Source: Candidatus Krumholzibacteriia bacterium
GTDB taxonomy: Bacteria; Krumholzibacteriota; Krumholzibacteriia; LZORAL124-64-63
NCBI GenBank assembly: GCA_029935695.1
Contig: JAOZJV010000234.1
Span: forward strand, 1 to 6,232
Length of the DNA: 6,232 nt
Direction: 5' to 3'
Part shown: positions 1-5,329 of the stretch, in pieces
How positions within the stretch are numbered: the first letter of the stretch is position 1
How the letters are laid out: the number at the start of each line of letters is the position of its first letter
Notes under the pieces: model-generated
Databases searched by the model: none
Seen by the model: the letters and a program-made list of their open reading frames with translations, nothing else
What the model was told of the DNA's origin: nothing
Made by a program: the position numbers and the translations under genes

Positions 1-1343
1 AGGTTTGTCCACGAGGTGCCTGTGCCGTGACCGATATAGGTGATCAGACTGACACCCTCATTGATGGCCACGGCGATGTCTTCTGTGCTGCCGTCGGGCT
101 GATAAATTTCGTGCACCTGGGTGAAGGTGTAGTTGAGCATATCTTCGCGCAACCATCCGGCACGCTCAATGTCCGAAGGATCTCCCTGGCTGGAGGCCAG
201 TGCGGCGCCGATGTGGTACCAGTGTGCTCCGGCGTCGGGATCGCGTTCATAGCGCACGAACTTGTTGATCTGGGTTTGAATATCCACCGGGTTCGAACCG
301 GAAATACGGGAGATGAAGAGATCGGGATAAAGGTCGTCGCCTTCGATGTTGGCATAGCGGGTATCATCATCAGCACCTTCGTAGGTTCCGGTGTAACTGG
401 GAACCTGCGCCAGGTCTCCCACCAGAATCACATAGGTCAGGCCTTCCGGCTCAGCGTACAGGGCATCAATGGCCCCCTGAATACCGCCGGTGGTTCCCCC
501 CACACTGCCGGTGCTGATGACCTGCACATCCAGACCGGAGGAACGTTTCCACTGAACAAAGGGCTCGATGATGCCCATGAAGGAATCGTGGCACACAACC
601 AGCATCCGGCCATCCACCGCAACCATGGAGTATTTTTCGGGAGTGCTGTAGTTATCAAAAACCTGGCCATAAAGATTGGCGAACTGGGAGTCCATGCTGC
701 TTTGCATTTTCCCCTGGCGGGCATTGATGCCACCGCTGCCTGAAGTTTCCACTTCCAGGGTCATGCTTTCCAGAACCATCAGCACGCCATGGCCCACATC
801 CCAGCGCACGGCGTTGATGCGCAAACTGACACCCCGATAGTCGCGCAGAATGTATGGCTCGTTCAGCTGAACTTCATTGGCAGGAAAAACATCAGTGCTT
901 TGATAAACAGCCCCAAAGGTGAATGGCACGTTGGCGGGGTTTTCCGTGCGCAGGATGGTGCCCTTGGATGGCAGCACGGGATGGCTTTCGATCTGGCGCC
1001 AGGTGCTTTTGACCACGCGCACAACAGGAGTTCCCGCATCGGGAATAATCAAACTGCTGGTGATGAAGGGAAGTTCCGGTTGGCCGGCATCCAGGGTGAA
1101 CCAATGGCCGGGGATGCGGAGCTGGTCGAAGGGCTGACCCTCCACCATCACCACATTGCTTTCCAGGCCGCTCATGGTGATATCAATCTGGGTTGTGTTT
1201 GCTGCAAGAGAGCTGGTTTGGATGAGGGGTTGTGCCATTTCCTTGTTGCCTGCACCAATCCATCCGGCGTTGGCTGTGGAGCCAAAACCCGCCATCAGAA
1301 TGATTTGAATGATTAGCAACAACAAAAGCGGCACTTTGCGCAT
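1..1343 (-). CDS. Peptidase family C25 (gingipain-like) secreted cysteine protease, 3' end cut by window edge
   Basis: A secreted cysteine endopeptidase of the gingipain family. The frame is open without a stop from ATG 1343 to the window edge (447 full codons), so the C-terminus is missing. Residues 1-26 form a signal peptide (LLLLLIIQIILMAGF core, cleavage ANA|GW), placing the protein outside the cytoplasm. Residues ~50-200 look like the C25 propeptide domain, with GQPELPF at 87-93. The catalytic domain begins near 238. Landmarks are YVILVGDLAQVPS (304-316), DLFISRISG (341-349), QINKFVRYER (near 360) and TYIGHGTGTSW (435-445), which matches NYTGHGSETAW of RgpB; the catalytic His is 439. The nucleophilic Cys, expected about 33 residues later, lies outside. 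Hand comparison with RgpB recalled from memory puts Asp391 at the position of its Arg-pocket Asp163. Start chosen at 1343 for its GGAGG site and signal peptide; an in-frame ATG at 1412 lies inside the promoter. Family assignment is firm; substrate is unknown. Confidence 0.9.
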   Translation of the reverse strand, partial: MRKVPLLLLLIIQIILMAGFGSTANAGWIGAGNKEMAQPLIQTSSLAANTTQIDITMSGLESNVVMVEGQPFDQLRIPGHWFTLDAGQPELPFITSSLIIPDAGTPVVRVVKSTWRQIESHPVLPSKGTILRTENPANVPFTFGAVYQSTDVFPANEVQLNEPYILRDYRGVSLRINAVRWDVGHGVLMVLESMTLEVETSGSGGINARQGKMQSSMDSQFANLYGQVFDNYSTPEKYSMVAVDGRMLVVCHDSFMGIIEPFVQWKRSSGLDVQVISTGSVGGTTGGIQGAIDALYAEPEGLTYVILVGDLAQVPSYTGTYEGADDDTRYANIEGDDLYPDLFISRISGSNPVDIQTQINKFVRYERDPDAGAHWYHIGAALASSQGDPSDIERAGWLREDMLNYTFTQVHEIYQPDGSTEDIAVAINEGVSLITYIGHGTGTSWTN

Positions 1344-1348
1344 CGCAA

Positions 1349-1353
1349 CCTCC
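1349..1353 (-). promoter_or_regulatory. Ribosome binding site deciding the protease start
   Basis: GGAGG on the minus strand, 5 nt before ATG 1343. The in-frame ATG at 1412 has no Shine-Dalgarno match and would place 23 extra, partly charged residues before the signal peptide, so this site supports 1343. Confidence 0.75.
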
Positions 1354-1384
1354 GGAAGCACATGATCAGTATTGACAAATTCTC

Positions 1385-1411
1385 TGGTAAAAATCATACG
1401 TAATTTTACCA
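1385..1411. promoter_or_regulatory. 27-bp inverted repeat, candidate operator over the protease promoter
   Basis: Perfect 8-bp arms TGGTAAAA (1385-1392) and TTTTACCA (1404-1411), separated by 11 bp that contain the palindrome TACGTA (1397-1402). The repeat covers the -10 hexamer and the predicted start point, the usual place for a repressor dimer. It lacks a T-run and its stem is AT-rich, so it does not look like a terminator. The binding factor cannot be named from the window. Confidence 0.5.
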
Positions 1412-1432
1412 TTTTTGTTAGGTCTGTGGCAA
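1403..1432 (-). promoter_or_regulatory. Sigma70-type promoter of the C25 protease gene
   Basis: Minus-strand -35 TTGCCA (1432-1427, 5/6 to consensus), 18-nt spacer, and -10 TAAAAT (1408-1403, 5/6). Transcription would start near 1396, giving a leader of about 53 nt before ATG 1343. It lies downstream of the preceding gene's terminator, as expected for an independent transcription unit. Prediction is from sequence match alone. Confidence 0.55.
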
Positions 1433-1586
1433 AATCAGCTGTCTGGAGGTTTTCAGGCAAGGCTTTGGAAGGGTAAGAAACAAGATCTCTTTCAAGGTGA
1501 TAATCTGGTATTCTGTTATATTACAACGAGTTAAAATATTTTCGACACGTGATATTGCATTATCGCAAACAAAGCACCAAAACATC
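1433..1586. other. AT-rich intergenic stretch, nothing recognised
   Basis: Lies between the lipoprotein terminator and the protease promoter. Its upstream half (about 1500-1560) is markedly AT-rich. The protease frame stays open upstream as far as about 1517, but the only ATG in it is at 1412 and the residues show no recognisable domain. No RNA gene or credible small ORF was seen. Confidence 0.5.
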
Positions 1587-1619
1587 AAAAGAAGGGCGGC
1601 ACCCTTAGGTCCGCCCTTC
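1587..1619 (-). terminator. Rho-independent terminator after the lipoprotein gene
   Basis: On the minus strand GAAGGGCGG (1619-1611) pairs perfectly with CCGCCCTTC (1599-1591) across an 11-nt loop, within which ACC/GGT can also pair. TTTT (1590-1587) follows. It begins 36 bp after the stop codon of the lipoprotein gene. The stem is strong; the T-run is short but is followed by further T-rich sequence. Confidence 0.85.
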
Positions 1620-1654
1620 CGGAAAAGCTCACGAAATCGTTAGACTTCCGTGTC

Positions 1655-2839
1655 CTAGTGAACTTGTCCTTCAGCTTCGTCGTCACAGATCTCAGTCCAG
1701 CGACCTTCGTAGAATCCGCCCGGGAAGTCATCTCTGGCATGGGCCACGCCACCGAGCACGCCTTCTCTGGTGCCGGCTCCATTAACCCAGTGGCCTGCAA
1801 AGACACTCAGGTTTCGGGCATTTTCTCCTGGCTGCCAGGTGCCGGCCATGAGCCCGCGGAAATGCCCGCGCCGGTCGATGTACTTGGCAAAGAAGACCCG
1901 GTTGCCTTCAAGATCAAAACCATAACCGCCGCGCATGAAACCACTGATGCGTCCTGTCAGGTCGGTGTAAACACCGGCCATGCGGCCCACCCGGGTGCCT
2001 GGATCATCGGTGTCCACCTGCAGCTCACCATTTTCTTCATGGAAATGGCGGAAACGTCCGGCCAGGAAACCCTTGGGGCAATAGGCGGTGTCGCTCAAAT
2101 TAAAGCCATTCAACTGCATCAGGTTGCCCTGGTCATCAATTTCAAAGGTTTCATTCAAACCGGCCAGGGCTTCAACTTCATAAACACCCTGGTAAGGACC
2201 CGCGTTAATGTGCAGTCTGTTGGGCTCTTCATGCTCTGGATCAAAGTCTTCGGGACGCTCAATGATTTCCAGGAACAAACCATCGTAATGACAGGCCGTG
2301 TGGGAAACAAATCCCACGACGTTGCGCTGCTCGGGTGAGCGCACCAGGTGGTCATAAGGGCGCTCAAAACGGATGGCCCGCCTGACCAGGATGATGCCCC
2401 GGTCGACGCTGATATCACCGGACCAATCCACGATATCGCAGGGGGGCATGGGAGTGTTGAGAGAATCTTCAGGGCCAGAAACCATACCCCAGCGCAGGCG
2501 CAGGAAGGTGAAATGCGGGCGATTGGGATCGTTGGGATCACCAGGTCGCACACCCTGGCCTTCCAATTCCTGAACTTCAGGATCATCACCGATGATGTCG
2601 TCATACTCTTCGCCATCCTCGGCCGCCATCATGGCTTTCAGGGAATCGTCGTCGAAAGCTTCGTATTCATCGGAAACTGTCAGGCCACCGTAGGGCAGGG
2701 TGAAATCCATGCCATCGTAGTTGTCGGTGCCGGTCATTGAGGTCTCGGCAGGATTGTCGCTGTCATCGCTGCAGCCGGTCAGAAAGACCGCGAGCATTAA
2801 GACCATGGTAAGGATTTTGATTGGGTTTTGTTGAAACAT
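1655..2839 (-). CDS. Uncharacterised lipoprotein with C-terminal glycine/aromatic repeats
   Basis: A 394-residue protein I do not recognise by name. The N-terminus is a lipoprotein signal: hydrophobic segment 9-20, then lipobox LTGC with lipidated Cys23. Ser follows at +2, which under enterobacterial rules favours the outer membrane. Residues 24-106 are strongly acidic and low in complexity, probably a flexible tether. A globular part follows (~108-255). Cys134, Cys183, Cys254 and Cys385 could form two disulfides. From 257 to 381 there are seven copies of a heptad of the form G-x-[LMFY]-x-G-x-[aromatic]: GFLAGRF 257, GRMAGVY 285, GFMRGGY 300, GLMAGTW 329, SVFAGHW 345, GVLGGVA 360 and GFYEGRW 375. 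The spacings are multiples of about 15, suggesting repeated beta-hairpins, loosely MORN-like. AGGAGGGG just upstream supports ATG 2839. It appears monocistronic, with a terminator on each side. Surface location is well supported; function is unknown. Confidence 0.85.
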   Translation of the reverse strand: MFQQNPIKILTMVLMLAVFLTGCSDDSDNPAETSMTGTDNYDGMDFTLPYGGLTVSDEYEAFDDDSLKAMMAAEDGEEYDDIIGDDPEVQELEGQGVRPGDPNDPNRPHFTFLRLRWGMVSGPEDSLNTPMPPCDIVDWSGDISVDRGIILVRRAIRFERPYDHLVRSPEQRNVVGFVSHTACHYDGLFLEIIERPEDFDPEHEEPNRLHINAGPYQGVYEVEALAGLNETFEIDDQGNLMQLNGFNLSDTAYCPKGFLAGRFRHFHEENGELQVDTDDPGTRVGRMAGVYTDLTGRISGFMRGGYGFDLEGNRVFFAKYIDRRGHFRGLMAGTWQPGENARNLSVFAGHWVNGAGTREGVLGGVAHARDDFPGGFYEGRWTEICDDEAEGQVH

Positions 2840-2887
2840 TATTTCCCCTCCTGTGCAGGAATTGTGTGAACCCTGGTATTGTGATCA

Positions 2888-2916
2888 ATGATCTTTATCT
2901 GCATTTCAGGTGCCAA
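2888..2916 (-). promoter_or_regulatory. Possible promoter of the lipoprotein gene
   Basis: TTGGCA (2916-2911, 5/6 to the -35 consensus), 17-nt spacer, GATCAT (2893-2888, 4/6 to the -10). A competing -10-like TATAAG lies further upstream without a good -35 partner. Some promoter is needed here, because a terminator stands at 2994-3032, but which hexamers are used is uncertain. Confidence 0.3.
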
Positions 2917-2993
2917 CTGTTCCCCGACGAGCCAACTCACAATGTTAAAACAACTTATAATGCAACCTACAGTTCAAGACACCCCAGAGATAT

Positions 2994-3032
2994 AAAAAAC
3001 CGTACCTGCAGGGACACTCCCCACAGGCACGG
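2994..3032 (-). terminator. Rho-independent terminator ending the fur-alr-terB unit
   Basis: Minus-strand arms CCGTGCCTG (3032-3024) and CAGGTACGG (3008-3000) form 9 pairs including one G-U. An inner GGGA/TCCC can add pairs, and TTTTTT (2999-2994) follows directly. On the plus strand the wobble becomes an A-C mismatch, so the hairpin is better formed in the minus-strand transcript. It sits about 30 bp after the terB-like stop codon. Confidence 0.85.
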
Positions 3033-3060
3033 GTACACTCTCGTGATCACTGATCCTGGC

Positions 3061-3516
3061 TTACAAACCCATTTTTTTCCGGACTGATACCTTCACAGCC
3101 ATCAAATCCTCGTGGCGAATCCCCAGCAGGGTTCCCAGCTTGTGCATGAGCGCGTCTTCGTGGGCTTCAAGTATTCCATCGCTGTAAACCACTTCCCACA
3201 GAAGCTGCACGATGGCCAGCCGGCGGGCCTGGGGAAAACTCTCTTTGACCAGGCGGGCAAACTGATAAAGATCACTGCTGGCAGCCCGTTCTTTATGGGC
3301 CAACTCCAGCAACTCCCGGGTTTCGGTTTCATTCAGATTGAAACGAACGCCCACCATGCTCTCGATGGTTTTGCATTCCTCGTCGCTGAATTCATCATCG
3401 GCATGGGCGGCTTCCAGCAGCAGCACGCAGGTGGCCACCCGCAAATGGTATTGTTCGTCGTGGGTATCATCCTGGGCAGAATCGTTTTTGAAAATCTGGC
3501 TGAGCGATTTGAACAT
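3061..3516 (-). CDS. TerB-like (tellurite resistance TerB family) cytoplasmic protein
   Basis: A 151-residue all-helical protein of the TerB-like family (COG4103 type). Two acidic loops mark the fold: AHADDEFSDEE at 37-47 and YSDGILEAHE at 111-120. They correspond to the paired Asp/Glu-rich, probably metal-binding loops of TerB. Residues 1-20 are polar and variable, and no signal peptide or membrane segment is present, so it should be cytoplasmic. Family members are linked to stress and tellurite phenotypes but rarely have a defined reaction, so I assign none. It is the last gene of the unit, 25 bp after the alr stop codon. GGAG, 8 nt upstream of ATG 3516, supports the start. The other ter genes are absent from the window, so the name should not be read as tellurite resistance. 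Confidence 0.8.
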   Translation of the reverse strand: MFKSLSQIFKNDSAQDDTHDEQYHLRVATCVLLLEAAHADDEFSDEECKTIESMVGVRFNLNETETRELLELAHKERAASSDLYQFARLVKESFPQARRLAIVQLLWEVVYSDGILEAHEDALMHKLGTLLGIRHEDLMAVKVSVRKKMGL

Positions 3517-3541
3517 GGACTAAACTCCGTCGTTGGTTAAA

Positions 3542-4750
3542 TCAGATAGAGACCCTTTTCCAAGTGTCTGCGGGAAGAGTCAGAACTTCGTAGGCGATGG
3601 TGCCCAAATAGCCGGCCAGCATTTCAGGGGTGATCAGTTCATCACCCTGGCGGCCCAGTAACACTGCTTCATCCCCGGCCTGGGCCTGGGGAATATTCGT
3701 CACATCGACCATGCACAGATTCATGCAGATGCGGCCGATCAGAGGGGCGCGGTAGCCGGCAATCAGCACATGACCACGGCCACTGAGAGCCCGGGGCCAG
3801 CCGTCGGAATATCCCACCGGAAGCACTGCGATGGTGCTGTCAGCCATGGCTTTCCAGTCCCGGCCATAACCCACCGTTTCTCCTGCCGGAACCAGGCGCA
3901 CCTGGCTGATGCGGCACTTCCAGGTCACAGCCGGCTTCAGATCAATGGGACCGCTGCCCATCTCCCGGAAAGAAACCAGAGTTTCCCGGCTGGGCCAGAT
4001 CCCGTAGGCGGATATGCCGACCCGTGCCAGATCACCGTGCACCCCGGGCCACAACAAAGTGGCCGCACTGCACGTCATGTGTGTCTCCAGGGTTCCCACC
4101 CCGGCGTCATCCAGAAGACGTCTGTATCCTTCAAAACGTTTCATCTGGGTGCGGGCAAAATCATGATTGGTGGTGTCTTCGATGTCGGCAAAATGGCTGG
4201 ACAGCCCCACCAGTTCAATCTGTGGGTTGCCATGCAGGATTTCCAGAATTTGGGGGATTTCATTTTCGGTCACACCCTGGCGGTTGACCCCCGTCTCCAC
4301 CTTCAAATGAATCCGCACCGGGCAGCCGCATCCGGCAGCCCAAACCGCAGCTGCTGCGGAGGCAACGGTGATCTCAACCTTTGCCCCGGCAGCCAAAGCG
4401 GCTTCTGCCTGATTCACCGGGCCCAGAATGACCACCGGAATATCCAGACCACTGTGTCGCAAAGCCTCGGCTTCATGCCAGGAATGCACCCCCAGCACAT
4501 CAGCACCTCCGGCAATAAATGCCCGGGCAGCCAAAAGAAGGCCGTGGCCATAAGCATTCGCCTTGACCACGGCCATCAGCCGGGTGGGAGCCGCCACCAG
4601 ACGGCGCAGCTCCTTTAAATTGTGAGTCAGGGCCCCGCTGTCCACTTCAATGGTCAGCCAGGATCCCGCGGGATCATCCGCCGTGAGCCTGGGCAACTTT
4701 TTTGGTGTTCCGTCTTGCTTCACAGGATTCCTTGTCCTTGCAGGCTCCAT
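3542..4750 (-). CDS. alr: Alanine racemase, PLP-dependent
   Basis: Interconverts L- and D-alanine in the cytoplasm to supply D-Ala for peptidoglycan. An N-terminal PLP barrel carries VVKANAYGHG, with the PLP-linking Lys63. KVETGVNRQG at 150-159 supplies the carbamylatable Lys (150) and Arg157. His186 (SSHFAD) and Arg243 (ARVGISAYG, contacting the pyridine ring) follow. The C-terminal domain carries the second catalytic base Tyr295 (TVGYGRD), GRICMN (339-344) and AYEVLT with Tyr387. All key residues of the Geobacillus enzyme are found; the usual Asp after ICM is Asn344, and the C-terminus lacks the common RVPR ending. The ATG at 4750 gives a ~30-residue polar extension before the family core (SWLTIEVDSGALTHN) and overlaps fur by 77 bp. 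GTG 4723, preceded by AAGGA at 5 nt, is an equally good start and would remove nine residues. Probably co-transcribed and translationally coupled with fur. Confidence 0.95.
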   Translation of the reverse strand: MEPARTRNPVKQDGTPKKLPRLTADDPAGSWLTIEVDSGALTHNLKELRRLVAAPTRLMAVVKANAYGHGLLLAARAFIAGGADVLGVHSWHEAEALRHSGLDIPVVILGPVNQAEAALAAGAKVEITVASAAAAVWAAGCGCPVRIHLKVETGVNRQGVTENEIPQILEILHGNPQIELVGLSSHFADIEDTTNHDFARTQMKRFEGYRRLLDDAGVGTLETHMTCSAATLLWPGVHGDLARVGISAYGIWPSRETLVSFREMGSGPIDLKPAVTWKCRISQVRLVPAGETVGYGRDWKAMADSTIAVLPVGYSDGWPRALSGRGHVLIAGYRAPLIGRICMNLCMVDVTNIPQAQAGDEAVLLGRQGDELITPEMLAGYLGTIAYEVLTLPADTWKRVSI

Positions 4751-5192
4751 AGAGTTCCAAACGATGCCGGAAAATCTGGAAGTTGTTTTCTTCAGCCAGT
4801 TTTTCCTGCAGGGCCTCGAGACGAGGATTGAAGAATTCGGAAATCTCTCCGCACTCCAGGCAGATCATGTGGTCGTGGTGCTCCACGTCCGAGTGACCTT
4901 CGTACCGGGCCAGACCATCGCCAAAACGACGCTCTTCAACCAAATTGCTCTCCACCAGCAAATGCAGGGTGCGATACACCGTGGCGTAGCCGATGCGAGG
5001 GTTTACATTCTTGACCTCTTTGAGAAGCTCTTCAACTGAAATATGGCCGCGCAGGTTAAAAAATACGTTCACAATGGTGTTGCGCTGGCGGGTGGTTTTC
5101 AGCCCCTTCTCCTGAATGTACTTGGCAAATGCGTTTTCTTTTTCCCGAACCAGGTCCTGGTTCACAGCAGACGTGGTCGTGTTTTCAGCCAT
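4674..5192 (-). CDS. fur: Fur-family ferric uptake regulator
   Basis: A metal-responsive DNA-binding repressor. Residues 20-88 form the winged helix, with GLKTTRQRNTIV at 30-41 and recognition helix PRIGYATVYRTLHLL at 65-79. The dimerisation/metal domain follows. The regulatory-site cluster HHDH is at 105-108, with further ligand candidates Glu119 and His143 (RHRLELYG). The structural zinc site is Cys111/Cys114 (CLEC) plus Cys151/Cys157. The second pair is spaced Cx5C, against x4 in E. coli Fur and x2 in many others. The length, 172, is slightly above the usual ~140-150 because of a ~17-residue polar N-terminal and a basic C-terminal extension. GAGG, 6 nt before ATG 5192, supports the start. 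The upstream Fur box implies autoregulation. Zur or PerR cannot be wholly excluded by sequence, but the motifs and box favour Fur. First gene of the fur-alr-terB unit. Confidence 0.92.
   Translation of the reverse strand: MAENTTTSAVNQDLVREKENAFAKYIQEKGLKTTRQRNTIVNVFFNLRGHISVEELLKEVKNVNPRIGYATVYRTLHLLVESNLVEERRFGDGLARYEGHSDVEHHDHMICLECGEISEFFNPRLEALQEKLAEENNFQIFRHRLELYGACKDKESCEARRNTKKVAQAHGG
4721..4733 (-). promoter_or_regulatory. alr: Alternative alr start: AAGGA plus GTG inside fur
   Basis: AAGGA (4733-4729) lies 5 nt before an in-frame GTG (4723-4721); a second AAGGA lies just upstream (4739-4735). The ATG at 4750 has only a weak GGA match. Both starts lie within the fur coding sequence, so ribosomes translating fur would reach them. 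Confidence 0.4.
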
Positions 5193-5235
5193 GATTTACC
5201 TCTGGGTTTCCGGTTTGACCCGGCAGTTATCCATT

Positions 5236-5258
5236 TCGAAAATGAAAATTAATTTCGA
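5236..5258. promoter_or_regulatory. Fur box at the fur promoter
   Basis: GAAAATGAAAATTAATTTC (5238-5256) matches the E. coli consensus GATAATGATAATCATTATC at 14 of 19 positions by hand count, and is framed by the inverted repeat TCGAAA...TTTCGA (5236-5258). A further half-site GATAATGA (5265-5272) overlaps the -10. Placement over the predicted start point suggests that iron-loaded Fur blocks its own transcription. Whether this bacterium uses the E. coli-type box is assumed. Confidence 0.65.
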
Positions 5259-5262
5259 CTTT

Positions 5263-5291
5263 AGGATAATGACGAAAAAACCCAGTGTCAA
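5263..5291 (-). promoter_or_regulatory. Sigma70-type promoter for fur-alr-terB
   Basis: Minus-strand -35 TTGACA (5291-5286, perfect), 17-nt spacer (5285-5269), and -10 TATCCT (5268-5263, 4/6). Transcription would start near 5256, inside the Fur box, giving a ~65-nt leader. It lies between the propeller gene's stop codon and fur, so the regulator has a promoter of its own. Confidence 0.7.
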
Positions 5292-5329
5292 GAAGGGTGA
5301 TTCAAATCTCCCTCTGAAAACTCTGACAA

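Noticed and set aside
27..1316. Long open frames on the plus strand (27-743, 789-1316)
   Set aside because: They are antisense to the protease, whose frame has a signal peptide, ribosome site and C25 motifs. Their translations show no domain or ribosome site.
1344..1412. Longer protease start at ATG 1412
   Set aside because: No ribosome site; the codon lies between the predicted -35 and -10, and the extra residues would precede a normal signal peptide.
1546..1551. CACGTG palindrome in the AT-rich spacer
   Set aside because: A single six-base palindrome with no promoter nearby is not evidence of a site.
1658..2740. Plus-strand frames opposite the lipoprotein gene
   Set aside because: Antisense shadows; the minus-strand frame has a lipobox, a strong ribosome site and a terminator.
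2881..2893. GATC-AAT-GATC inverted repeat upstream of the lipoprotein gene
   Set aside because: 4-bp arms occur easily by chance and nothing else supports an operator.
3112..4831. Plus-strand frames opposite terB-like, alr and fur
   Set aside because: The opposite strand encodes clearly recognised families with intact motifs; the shadows have none.
5274..5303. Terminator for the propeller gene (ACCC/GGGT followed by TTTTTT on the minus strand)
   Set aside because: Only a 4-bp stem with an 11-nt loop that contains the consensus -35 of fur; too weak to call.
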